A model generated the notes under the pieces. It was not told where the DNA came from. It made no database searches and worked only from the letters and a program-made list of their open reading frames with translations. Source: Lysobacter sp. Root916 (lineage in GTDB: Bacteria; Pseudomonadota; Gammaproteobacteria; Xanthomonadales; Xanthomonadaceae). Taken from it: a DNA stretch of 64,000 bases. The stretch covers positions 545,567 to 609,566 of the forward strand of contig NZ_LMJF01000012.1 of assembly GCF_001429785.1 (NCBI RefSeq). Reading direction: 5' to 3'. Position numbers and translations under genes: made by a program. Each line of letters starts with the position of its first letter. Within the stretch, counting starts at the first letter, position 1. Shown here one piece after another: positions 48,526-58,735 of this stretch.

Positions 48526-49401
48526 TCACCAATCGATATGCCCGCTCACGATCGGATGCACCTGACCGCCCGACCAGACGTCGCCGTCGGCATCCACGCG
48601 CAGTTGCAGGCGCGCGTCGAAACCGACTTCGCGGCCCTGGCTGACGGTGTAGCGGCCGTCGCGGCCGGGCAGGGCGCGGTTGTGCTGCAGCCAGGCGGCG
48701 AGGGTGGCGTTGGCGGCGCCGGAGGCGGCGTCCTCGAACTGCGCGGGCGCGCCGACGAAGGCGCGCACCACCAGGTCGTAGTCGTTGCCGGCGTCGGCGC
48801 GCGCGAACGCGCACAGGCCCATGCTTTCGGTGGCTTCGGCGAGCGCGCCGATCGCGGCCCAGTCCGGGCTGGCGTTGCGCAGTGCGGCTTCGTCGCGCAG
48901 TTCGGCCAGCCACCAGCGGCGGCCGCCGTCCATCAGCGCCGGCGGCAGCGCGCCCAGGGGCAGACCGTTGAGGGCGGCGCTCAGGCGCGGATCCTCTGCG
49001 CCGGCGGTTTCCAGCACGCGTGCGCGCGGCGTGCGCACCGCGATCGTGCGCGCGGCGCCTTCGCCGTCCACCGCCAAGGGCAGCAGTCCGGCCACGCCTT
49101 CCTGCAGCAATCGGCCGTCGACGGGCGCGGCCAGTCCGGCGTCCAGCACCACGTGCGCGGTGCCGACGCTGGGATGGCCCGCGAACGGCACCTCGCGGCG
49201 CGGACTGAACATGCGGATGCGGTAGCTCGCGCCCGGCGCGGTCGGCGCGAACACGAAGGTGGTCTCGGGCAGGCGGGTCCAGCGCGCGATCGCCTGCATG
49301 GCGGCCTCGTCCAGACCTTCGGCATCCAGCACCACCGCGAGCGGGTTGCCGGCGCCGGGACGGTCGGCGAATACGTCCAATTGCAGGTAGCGGCGTTTCA
49401 T
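48526..49401 (-). CDS. PhzF-family isomerase, copy 1
   Basis: A 291-residue PhzF-fold protein (DAP-epimerase-like), named for the phenazine isomerase but mostly of unknown substrate. It shows YLQLDVFADRPGAGNPLAVV, the acidic site PETTFVFAP, and RMFSPRREVPFAGHPSVGTA. The second-domain motif usually EDPVTGS is here FEDAASGAANATL. It lies directly after a close paralogue (49445-50332), forming a tandem pair. No phenazine genes are nearby. The loss of the P-V-T-G core suggests altered activity. Confidence 0.88.
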   Translation of the reverse strand: MKRRYLQLDVFADRPGAGNPLAVVLDAEGLDEAAMQAIARWTRLPETTFVFAPTAPGASYRIRMFSPRREVPFAGHPSVGTAHVVLDAGLAAPVDGRLLQEGVAGLLPLAVDGEGAARTIAVRTPRARVLETAGAEDPRLSAALNGLPLGALPPALMDGGRRWWLAELRDEAALRNASPDWAAIGALAEATESMGLCAFARADAGNDYDLVVRAFVGAPAQFEDAASGAANATLAAWLQHNRALPGRDGRYTVSQGREVGFDARLQLRVDADGDVWSGGQVHPIVSGHIDW

Positions 49402-49444
49402 TGTCGGATCGCGTCGCGGCGTGGGGTCCGCTGGGTCGCGCAGC

Positions 49445-50332
49445 TTACCAATCGGCGCGGCCGCGGATAACCGCCTGGACCCGGCCGCCGATCCAGATCT
49501 CGCCCTGCTCGTCCAGGGCGACCTCGACCCGGCCGTCGCGGCCGAGCTCGCGGCCCTGGCTGGCCACATAGCGCGTGGCCCCGCCCGGGAAGCCGCCGTC
49601 GGCGGCGAGCTGGGCGCCGATCGCGGCGTTGACGCTGCCGGTGACCGGGTCCTCGGGGATGTTGTCGGCGGGGCAGAAGGCGCGCACCGCGAGTTGGTGG
49701 TCGGGCGCCTCGGCAGGCGCGTAGACCGCCAGGCCGACCGCGGCGCAGGCCCGGGTCAGGGTCGCGATCGCGGGCAGGTCCGGCTGCAGCGCGCGCACCG
49801 CAGCGGCGTCGGTTAGCTCCAGCACCCACCAACGCGCGCCGTTGTCCCATAGCGTCGGCGCTCGCGCGCCCAGCGGCAGGGGGGCGCTCACCACGGCCAG
49901 CGCGGCCTCGATCGCCTCGGGTTCGCCCAGGCTGGCGATCTCGATGCGCTGCGCGCGCGGCGCCCGCACCGACACCAGCGCACGCGCGCCGCTGCCGGCC
50001 ACGCGCACCGGCAGCAGGCCGGCCGCGCAGTCCTGGATCAGGGCACCGTCGCGGGGGCTGGCCAGGCCGGCGTCGATCGCGGCCCAGGCCGCGCCCACGC
50101 TGGGGTGGCCGGCGAACGCCAGTTCCTGGCGCGGAGTGAAGATGCGCACCCGGTAGTCGGCGCCCTCGACCGGCGGCAGCAGGAAGATGGTTTCGGACAG
50201 GTTGGTCCAGGCTGCGAAAGCCTGCATCGCCGCCGTGTCCAGGCCGTCGGCGTTCAAGACCACGCCCAGCGGATTGCCCGCTCCCGGCCGGTCGGCGAAT
50301 ACGTCCAGTTGCAGATAGCGGCGCAGGGTCAT
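49445..50332 (-). CDS. PhzF-family isomerase, copy 2
   Basis: A 295-residue PhzF-fold protein with RRYLQLDVFADRPGAGNPLG, SETIFLLPP, TPRQELAFAGHPSVGAAWA and the canonical EDPVTGSVNAAIG. It shares its whole architecture and long identical runs with the neighbouring copy, so the pair arose by tandem duplication. It is divergent from lysC-lysA; the 266-base gap between them must carry both promoters. The reaction is unknown. Confidence 0.9.
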   Translation of the reverse strand: MTLRRYLQLDVFADRPGAGNPLGVVLNADGLDTAAMQAFAAWTNLSETIFLLPPVEGADYRVRIFTPRQELAFAGHPSVGAAWAAIDAGLASPRDGALIQDCAAGLLPVRVAGSGARALVSVRAPRAQRIEIASLGEPEAIEAALAVVSAPLPLGARAPTLWDNGARWWVLELTDAAAVRALQPDLPAIATLTRACAAVGLAVYAPAEAPDHQLAVRAFCPADNIPEDPVTGSVNAAIGAQLAADGGFPGGATRYVASQGRELGRDGRVEVALDEQGEIWIGGRVQAVIRGRADW

Positions 50333-50431
50333 GGCGATCTCGTACGCGGGGCGGGCGGGTCAGTAGAACCGTTCCGCCACGGTCCTTCCAGTGTTGCGCG
50401 CGCCGCCGGCCTGCGCCGGTGCTTTCCCGTT

Positions 50432-50437
50432 TAGAAT
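50432..50437 (+). promoter_or_regulatory. Candidate -10 element upstream of lysC-lysA
   Basis: TAGAAT is a five-of-six match to the -10 consensus in an otherwise very GC-rich gap, 162 bases before the gene. No good -35 is seen at 17-base spacing. A perfect 18-bp palindrome, GCCCGGCCGCGGCCGGGC (50549-50566), lies in the resulting leader and could fold as an mRNA hairpin. Confidence 0.35.
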
Positions 50438-50598
50438 CGCAGCTTCATGCCCGCGGCGCGGGCGAGCGCGACGCTTGAGACCCGGCTTCGGCACGTCCGT
50501 GGGCCTGGTCGTCGCGCCCGGCGGCCGCGGCATGGTTCCCAAACACACGCCCGGCCGCGGCCGGGCATCGATCAGAGCGCGACAACAGACCGGAGACA

Positions 50599-53213
50599 GT
50601 GGCGGTGGCGGAAGCATCTCGTTGGGTAGTACTCAAGTTCGGCGGCACTTCGGTGTCCCGCCGCAACCGTTGGGACACCATCGGACGCCTCGCTTCCAAA
50701 CGCATGCACGAGGACGGCGTACGCGTCGTGGTCGTGGTCTCGGCCCTGTCGGGCGTCACCAACGAACTGCAGGCGATCGCCAGCGCGCCCGAAGGCGCGC
50801 AGGACGAGATCGCGGCGCGCGTGCAGGCCCTGGTCGAACGCCATCGCGCGTTCTGCGCCGAACTCGACCTGGACGCAGACGCGGTACTCGGCGAGCGCCT
50901 GGCCGCGCTGCAGGCGCTGGCGGTCGATCCGCGCATGGCCAGCCGCGCGCTGGATTGGCAGGCCGAGGTGCTGGCCCAGGGCGAACTGCTGTCCTCGACC
51001 ATCGGCACGGCCTATCTGCGCAGCCAGGGCCACGATTTCGGCTGGTGCGACGCGCGCGATTGGCTGGACGCGGTCTCGCTGCCGAATCAAAGCGCCTGGG
51101 CGCGGCGTTTGTCGGTGAACTGCCGGCGCGAACCCGATCCGGAGTTCGCCGCGCGCTTCGCCCGCCAGGCCGCGCCCATGCTGCTGACCCAGGGCTTCAT
51201 CGCCCGCCACGACGACGGCGGCACTGCGATCCTGGGCCGCGGCGGTTCGGATACCTCGGCCGCCTACTTCGGCGCCCTGCTCAAGGCACAACGGGTCGAG
51301 ATCTGGACCGACGTGCCCGGCATGTTCAGCGCCAACCCGCGCGAAGTGCCGGACGCGCGTCTGCTGACCCGTCTGGACTATGCCGAGGCGCAGGAAATCG
51401 CGACCACCGGCGCCAAGGTCCTGCACCCGCGTTCGATCGCGCCTTGCCGCGACGCTGGCGTGCCGATGGCGATCCTCGATACCGAGCGCTTCGATCTGCC
51501 GGGCACCCGCATCGACGCCAGCGCGGCGACCGTGCCGGGCGTCAAGGCGATCAGCCGCCGCAACGGCATCGTGCTGGTGTCGATGGAAAGCATCGGCATG
51601 TGGCAGCAGGTCGGCTTCCTCGCCGATGTGTTCGAACGCTTCAAGCGCCACGGCCTGTCGATCGACCTGATCGGTTCGTCGGAAACCAACGTCACGGTGT
51701 CGCTGGACCCCAGCGAGAATCTGGTCAACAGCAACGTGCTGGAAGCGCTGTCGGCCGATCTGGCCGAGGTCTGCCGGGTCAAGGTGATCGCACCCTGCGC
51801 GGCGGTCACCCTGGTCGGGCGCGGCATGCGTTCGCTGTTGCATCGCTTGTCGGATATCTGGGCCGCGTTCGGTCGCGAGCGCGTGCACCTGATCTCGCAG
51901 TCCTCGAACGACCTCAACCTCACCTTCGTCATCGACGAGGCCGACGCCGACGGGCTGCTGCCGCATCTGCACCACGAGTTGATCCGCGGCGGCGCGATGC
52001 CGGTGCGCGACGACAGCGTGTTCGGCCCGAGCTGGCGCGAGATAGCGCACGGCAAGCCCACGCGTGCGCCGGCCTGGTGGCGCGGCGCGCGCGAGCGTCT
52101 GCTCGACGTCGCGACGGCCGGCACCCCGCGTTACGTCTACGACCTGGAGACCGTGCGCGCACGCGCGCGGTCGCTGCGCGATACGCCGGCTATCGATCGT
52201 TGCTACTACGCGATCAAGGCCAATTCGCATCCCGAGATCCTGCGCGCCATCGCCGACGAAGGCTTCGGCCTGGAATGCGTGTCGCTGGGCGAGATCGAAC
52301 GCGTGTTCGAAACCCTGCCGCAGCTCGATCCGGCGCGCGTGCTGTTCACGCCCAGCTTCGCGCCCAAGCGCGAGTACGTCGCCGCGTTCGCGCGCGGGGT
52401 CACCGTCACGCTGGACAACCTCGAAGCCTTGCAGAACTGGCCCGAGGTGTTCCGCGACCGGTCGATCTGGCTGCGCATCGATCTGGGCCACGGCGAAGGC
52501 CATCACGAAAAGGTCCGCACCGGCGGCGTCGCCGCCAAGTTCGGCCTGCCGATGTCGCGTTTCGACGCCTTCGTCGAGCAGGCGCGCCGTCTCGGCGTGC
52601 GCATCGCGGGCCTGCACGCGCACCTGGGCAGCGGCATCGACGATCCGCGCCACTGGCGCGGCGTGTACGCGCAACTGGCCGGACTGGCCGACGGCATCGG
52701 CACCATTGAGACCATCGACATCGGCGGCGGCCTGCCGATCGCCTACACGCCGGAGGCGCCGGCGTTCGATCTCGCCGCCTGGCGCGCCGGCCTGGCCGAG
52801 ATCAAGGCCGCGTACCCGCGCTACGGCTTGATCGTCGAGCCGGGCCGCTACCTGGTCGCCGAGAGCGGCGTGTTGCTGTTGACCGTCACCCAGGTGGTCG
52901 AGAAGGACGGCGTGCGCCGGGTCGGCGGCGATGCCGGCATGAACGCGCTGATGCGTCCGGCCATGTACGAGGCCTACCACGGCATCCACAACCTCAGCCG
53001 CCTGGACGACGCCGACAACGTCGCCTTCGACGTGGTCGGCCCGATCTGCGAGAGCAGCGACGTGCTCGGCCGCGGCCGCCCGCTGCCGCGCGCGACCGCC
53101 GAGGGCGACGTGCTGCTGGTCGCCGACGCCGGCGCCTATGGCATGGCGATGGCGCATACCTACAACCTGCGGGCGCTGCCCGCCGAGCAAGTACTGCAAG
53201 AAGGTGATCTGTA

Positions 53214-53214
<1 letters not shown>
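50599..53214 (+). CDS. lysC-lysA: Bifunctional aspartate kinase / diaminopimelate decarboxylase
   Basis: An 871-residue fusion of the first and last enzymes of lysine synthesis. Residues 1-~450 are aspartate kinase: VVLKFGGTSVSRRN (phosphate loop), GFIARHDDGGTAILGRGGSD and TDVPGMFSANPREV, followed by two ACT-like regulatory segments (SIGMWQQVGFLADVFERF; VTLVGRGMRSLLHRLSD). Residues ~490-871 are DAP decarboxylase with PLP Lys540 (YYAIKANSHPEILR), GLHAHLGSGI, DIGGGLPIAY and the late GPICESSDVLG. The start is GTG 50599 or GTG 50605 after GGAG. This fusion is known from Xanthomonas. Its stop overlaps the murL start (TAATG), linking DAP/lysine flux with wall synthesis. Confidence 0.95.
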
Positions 53215-54555
<1,341 letters not shown>

Positions 54556-54575
<20 letters not shown>

Positions 54576-55944
54576 CGGACGCCGCGTAGCGCTTTGGGGC
54601 TGGGGCCGCGAAGGCCGCGCCGCCTACCGGCTGCTGCGCGAGCGACTGCCCGAGCAGACCCTGACTCTGTTCTGTTCGCAGGACGAGGCCGCCGATGCGC
54701 GCGCGCTCGGCGATACGCGCCTGCTGATCGAGACCGCCGCCAGCGCCGAGCGCCTGGGCGCGTTCGAGTTCGTGATCAAGTCGCCGGGGATCAGCCCTTA
54801 CCGCGCCGAGGCCGTGGCCGCGACCGAACAGGGCGCGCGCTTGCTCGGCGGCACCGCGCTGTGGTTCGGCGAACACCCCGAAGCGCGCACGGTCTGCGTG
54901 ACCGGGACCAAGGGCAAGAGCACCACCACCTCACTGTTGGCCCATTTGCTGCGCGCGGCCGGTCATCGCACCGCTTTGGCCGGCAACATCGGCCTGCCGC
55001 TGCTGGAGCTGATGGCGCCTGAGCAAACGCCGGAATTCTGGGCGATCGAGCTGTCCAGCTATCAGACCGGCGACGTCGCCGCCGGCGGCGTGCGGCCCGA
55101 GGTCGCGATCGCGCTCAACGTATTTCCCGAACACCTGGACTGGCACGGCTCGCATGCGCGCTATGTCGAGGACAAGCTGCGCCTGTTGACCGAAGCCAAG
55201 CCGCGTATCGCCGTGCTCAACGCCAACGACGCCACCCTGGCCGCATTGGCGCTGCCCGACAGCGACGTGCGCTGGTTCGGGCGCGAGGACGGCTGGCACC
55301 TGCGCGGCGATGCGTTGTATCGCGGCGATGTCGAGATCATGGATACCTCGGCGCTGCCGCTGCCGGGGCGCCACAACCGCGGCAATCTGTGCGCGGTGCT
55401 GACCGCGATAGAAGCGCTGGGCCTGGACGCGGCGCCGCTGGCCGCGCACGCGGCGAGCTTCCGTCCGCTGCCGCACCGTCTGCAGCCGATCGGCACGCGC
55501 GACGGCATCGCCTACGTCAACGATTCGATCAGCACCACGCCGCACGCCAGTCTGGCCGCGCTGGACTGCTACGACGGCCGTCGCATCGCGATCCTGGTCG
55601 GCGGTCACGACCGCGGGGTGGAGTGGGGCGTGTTCGCCGATGCGATGCGGCGCAAGGCGCCGGTGGCGATCGTGACCATGGGCGAGAACGGCCCGCGCAT
55701 CCATGCCTTGCTGTCGCCGCTGGCGGCGCAGGCGGATTTCCGCCTGAGCGCGGCACAGGACCTGGCCGAGGCGATGGCGCAGGCGCGCGCGGCCCTGGCC
55801 GGCGAGGGCGTGATCCTGCTGTCGCCGGGCGCGCCCAGCTTCGGTCCCTATCGCGATTACGTCGCGCGCGGCCGCCATTTCGCCGAGCTCGCGGGTTTCG
55901 ACCCCGACGCGATCAGCTCGATCCCGGGCCTGGGTGTGGCTTAG
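54556..55944 (+). CDS. murD2: UDP-MurNAc-L-Ala:L-Glu ligase MurD2
   Basis: A 462-residue Mur ligase that adds L-glutamate (rather than D-glutamate) to UDP-MurNAc-L-Ala, feeding MurL. Features in order: N-terminal UDP-binding [20 protein letters not shown] loop [43 protein letters not shown], and C-terminal [17 protein letters not shown] and [17 protein letters not shown]. The start is GTG 54556, eight bases after GGAG and inside the murL 3' end, giving overlapping coupled genes. It resembles MurD; the L-Glu preference is assigned from pairing with murL, as in Xanthomonas. Confidence 0.92.
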
Positions 55945-55949
55945 GGCAG

Positions 55950-56047
55950 GAGTGAGGAGTGAGGAGTGAGGAGTGAGGAGTGAGAAAACCAGGGCGCGAA
56001 CGCTTTGGCTCCCGCTCACTACTCACTTCTCTACGCTCACTGCTCGC
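55950..56047. repeat. GAGTGAG heptamer array with degenerate inverted partner
   Basis: Five exact tandem GAGTGAG units (55950-55984) lie five bases after the murD2 stop. About 30 bases on, CTCACTA-CTCACTT-CTCTACG-CTCACTG (about 56016-56043) forms a diverged reverse-complement array. The layout (heptamers in two facing arms) mirrors the GGGATTC family, though the unit differs. Confidence 0.82.
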
Positions 56048-56116
56048 TTGCCCCCTTTCTCCCGATCGTCACGCCGAAGCACTACGCTGCCCGGACACCC
56101 GTCCAGGAGCCCCGCC

Positions 56117-56905
56117 ATGCGCCGTCGTCTCGTAGCCGCTATCGTCCTCGTCCTGTGCGCCTCGCCGGCGCTGGCCGCGATGCAGGCCAAGCCGGTGAAG
56201 TGGAAAGTCGGCAAGGAGGCCTTCACCGGGGTGCTGGTCTACGACGACGTCAACGCGATCAAGCGCCCGGGCCTGGTGATGGTGCCGAACTGGAAGGGCG
56301 TGACCCCGGCCGCGATCGAGCGCGCCAAGCTCATCGCAGGCGACGACTACGTGGTGTTGGTCGCCGACGTCTACGGCAGCAAGATCCGGCCCAAGAACGA
56401 CAAGGAGGCCGGCAAGGTCGCCGGCCCGCTGCGCGCCGACCGTCCCAAGTTGCGCGCACGCATCCAGGAAGCGGTGAAGGTGCTCAAGGCTCAGGCCGGC
56501 AAGGCGCCGGTGGACGCGGCCAAGATCGGCGCGCTGGGCTACTGCTTCGGCGGCAGCACGGTTTTGGAACTGGTGCGCGGCGGCAGCGAACTGGCCGGTG
56601 TGGTCAGTTTCCACGGCGGCCTGTCCACCGATCTGCCGGCCCAGGACGACGGCGCGCGCACGCCGGTGCTGGTGCTCAACGGCGCCGACGACCGCGGCAT
56701 CACCGATCAGGACATCGCCAGCTTCGAGAAGGAAATGGACGCGGCCGGCGCCGACTGGCAGTTCGTCAATTTCAGCGGCGCGGTGCATTGCTTCGCCGAG
56801 CCGGAAGCCAACAATCCGCCCGGTTGCGTCTACAACGAACGCGCCGCCAAGCGCGCCGAGCGCATGATGCGCGACTTCTTCGCCGAGCGTTTCGCGGCGG
56901 AGTGA
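56117..56905 (+). CDS. Exported dienelactone-hydrolase family protein
   Basis: A 262-residue alpha/beta hydrolase with signal peptide MRRRLVAAIVLVLCASPALA. It has the dienelactone hydrolase features: cysteine nucleophile Cys143 in GYCFGGS, LVMVPNWKGVTP, Asp in VLNGADDRGI and His224 in SGAVHCFAEPEAN. AGGAG lies seven bases before ATG 56117. The family uses a Cys-Asp-His triad on lactones and esters; the export signal suggests periplasmic action. The substrate is not known. Confidence 0.9.
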   Translation: MRRRLVAAIVLVLCASPALAAMQAKPVKWKVGKEAFTGVLVYDDVNAIKRPGLVMVPNWKGVTPAAIERAKLIAGDDYVVLVADVYGSKIRPKNDKEAGKVAGPLRADRPKLRARIQEAVKVLKAQAGKAPVDAAKIGALGYCFGGSTVLELVRGGSELAGVVSFHGGLSTDLPAQDDGARTPVLVLNGADDRGITDQDIASFEKEMDAAGADWQFVNFSGAVHCFAEPEANNPPGCVYNERAAKRAERMMRDFFAERFAAE

Positions 56906-56937
56906 GTGGTGTGCGGGTAAGGGGGGCCTTCGAGCGG

Positions 56938-57190
56938 AAAGCAAATCTCCCCTAACCCCTCTTTTGCAAAGAGGGGGACTGCATTCGAAAGAGGGGGCGC
57001 ACTCGAAAGAGGGCTGCATTCGAAGCGGGATGCGTACGAAGCGGAGCTGCATTCGAAGCGGGACTGCATTCGAAGCGGGACTGCATTCGAAGCGGAGCTG
57101 CATTCGAAGCGGAAGCCGCGCGCGACGGTATCGAAGCGCACCGCTCTTAACCTCCCCCTTTGAAAAAGGGGGATTGAGGGGGATTTGCTT
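56938..57190. repeat. Dispersed repeat element, copy 3, enlarged by a minisatellite
   Basis: Ends AAAGCAAATCTCCCC and GGGGGATTTGCTT with CCCTCTTTTGC/GCAAAGAGGG and CCCCCTTT/AAAGGGGG hairpins mark it as the same family as 2053 and 44904. The interior is different: it contains a 17-bp tandem repeat. It fills the gap between the hydrolase and the polyprenyl synthase genes. Confidence 0.78.
57011..57112. repeat. 17-bp tandem repeat (CTGCATTCGAAGCGGGA)
   Basis: About six head-to-tail units of CTGCATTCGAAGCGGGA or close variants (one reads ATGCGTACGAAGCGGAG). It lies inside the repeat element at 56938-57190. Confidence 0.82.
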
Positions 57191-57205
57191 CTCCCCCCAG
57201 CGGAT

Positions 57206-58204
57206 TCAATGATCGCGGCTGACCGCGTACCTCGCCAGCCCGCGCAGCGCCGCCGTGTAGTCGTTCTCGTCCAGGCCTTCCAGTGCGGTCTCGGCGGCGT
57301 CGGCGTAGTCGCGCGCGCGCTGGCGGCTGTAGTCCAGGCCACCGGTGGCCTGGATCGCGGCCATCACGTCCGGCATCGCGTCGGTGTCGCCGTGCTCGAC
57401 CGCCGCGCGCAGGCGCGCGCGCGCCGCGTCGTCGCTGTGCGCGATGGCGTGGATCAGCGGCAAGGTGGCCTTGCCCTCGGCGAGGTCGTCGCCGAGGTTC
57501 TTGCCCAGGGTCTGCGCGTCGGACGCGTAGTCGAGCACGTCGTCGGCGATCTGGAAGGCGTAGCCCAGGGCCATGCCGTAATCGTGCAGGCGCTGCTGGG
57601 TGGCCGGGTCGGCGCCGGACAGCAGCGCGCCCAGGCGGGTCGCAGCGGCGAACAACACCGCGGTCTTGCGCTCGATCACGCGCAGGTAGGCGCCTTCGTC
57701 GGTATCCGGGTTGCGCACGTGCAGCAGCTGCAGCACCTCGCCCTCGGCGATGGCATTGGTGGTGTCGGCCAGGATCTTCATCACTTCCATCCGGTCCAGT
57801 TCGACCATCAGCTGGAAGCTACGCGAATACAGAAAGTCGCCGACCAGCACGCTGGCGGCGTTGCCCCAGACCGCGTTGGCGGTCTTGCGGCCGCGGCGCA
57901 GGTCGGATTCGTCGACCACGTCGTCGTGCAGCAGGGTGGCGGTGTGGATGAACTCGACCACCGCCGCCAACTGGTGCGCGTCCGGGCCGCGGTGGCCCAG
58001 GGCGCCGGCCGCCAACAACAGCAGCATCGGCCGCAGGCGCTTGCCGCCGGCACCGACGATGTACTCGGCGACCTGGTTGATCAGGACCACGTCCGAGGCC
58101 AGCCGGCGCCGGATCAGGGCATCGACCGCCGCCATGTCGTCTCGGGCCAGGGATTGGATGGTCGCCAGGTCAGGGACGGACAGGGACGGTGCGCTGGAGG
58201 GCAT
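57206..58204 (-). CDS. ispB: Polyprenyl diphosphate synthase (octaprenyl type)
   Basis: A 332-residue trans-prenyltransferase that extends farnesyl diphosphate with isopentenyl diphosphate, most likely to the ubiquinone side-chain length. The two aspartate motifs are HDDVVDESDLRRG (about 93-105) and QIADDVLDYASD (about 216-227). GAGGKRLRPMLLLLAA binds isopentenyl diphosphate. Small residues before the first motif fit a long-chain product, but the length is not certain. The ATG at 58204 is used; 31 in-frame residues before it cover the promoter, which has TATACT on the minus strand (58232-58237). Confidence 0.92.
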   Translation of the reverse strand: MPSSAPSLSVPDLATIQSLARDDMAAVDALIRRRLASDVVLINQVAEYIVGAGGKRLRPMLLLLAAGALGHRGPDAHQLAAVVEFIHTATLLHDDVVDESDLRRGRKTANAVWGNAASVLVGDFLYSRSFQLMVELDRMEVMKILADTTNAIAEGEVLQLLHVRNPDTDEGAYLRVIERKTAVLFAAATRLGALLSGADPATQQRLHDYGMALGYAFQIADDVLDYASDAQTLGKNLGDDLAEGKATLPLIHAIAHSDDAARARLRAAVEHGDTDAMPDVMAAIQATGGLDYSRQRARDYADAAETALEGLDENDYTAALRGLARYAVSRDH

Positions 58205-58735
58205 GGGACGGCCGATGCGGTGGGGATGGAAAGTATAGGGCGCGGCCGTGTTCGGCCGAATGCCCGGTGTTTTCCAGCGTAGGTCGGATGGGCGCATCGG
58301 GGACGAGGGGGCGCCCTGCTAATACGCATAAAAATCACACTTTATATGTGCGTTTTGAGCCACGCACTTTGCGCAATCAGTGGTTTATAGGGAGTTTCCC
58401 TATTCAATAAGTCACAAAAGTGACGTACAACGGCGGCATCTGACCTGTACGCCTGGCACACCTGACGGTGACTCCAGCGGAAGGTTAGTGTGCGCTTGGT
58501 TGCAGGTGTTGTGTGATGGATGGCACACTATTTGCAACGTACTCCCGGAAGCCAAGGCCGACGGGGGCGCGTAGTGCGGAAGGGGAGACAGGGACAGGTC
58601 GCTCATTGCGTCCGCGCGAACCGGGGCTCAGGCAAAGGGCTGAGCACGGAATTGGCACATGTTGGGTACCTATTTGGTACCTGGGGGCTTCAACCAAAGT
58701 CACGCAGCTCGAGTACGCACGACGAGGAGTCGGGC
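58205..58735. promoter_or_regulatory. AT-richer regulatory region with clustered inverted repeats
   Basis: This 531-base gap lies between ispB and a secreted-protein gene. Much of it is far less GC-rich than the rest of the window. It holds ATAGGGA-gtt-TCCCTAT (58387-58403), GTCAC-aaaa-GTGAC (58411-58424), CACA-N7-TGTG (58336-58350), GCTCAG-N8-CTGAGC (about 58626-58645) and GGTACC-tattt-GGTACC (58665-58681). GAGGAG at 58724-58729 is the ribosome site for the next gene. Several regulators or structured leader RNA are likely; none is identified except the Clp-like site listed separately. Confidence 0.6.
58512..58527 (+). promoter_or_regulatory. Clp/CRP-like binding site
   Basis: TGTGATGGATGGCACA matches the TGTGA-N6-TCACA consensus of the CRP family at nine of ten defined positions. 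In xanthomonads the homologue Clp controls secreted and surface proteins. It lies about 210 bases before the secreted-protein gene. Function is inferred. Confidence 0.5.

Noticed and set aside
50400..50598. Leader of lysC-lysA considered as a lysine riboswitch
   Set aside because: The region is short and dominated by simple GC palindromes; the multi-helix lysine-riboswitch core is not visible.
50572..53199. An 875-residue frame opposite lysC-lysA
   Set aside because: Antisense shadow of a gene with full kinase and decarboxylase motifs.
58540..58735. Leader considered as a cyclic-di-GMP riboswitch
   Set aside because: CAGG and GCAAAG words resemble parts of the motif, but the conserved order of the three-helix junction could not be matched by eye.
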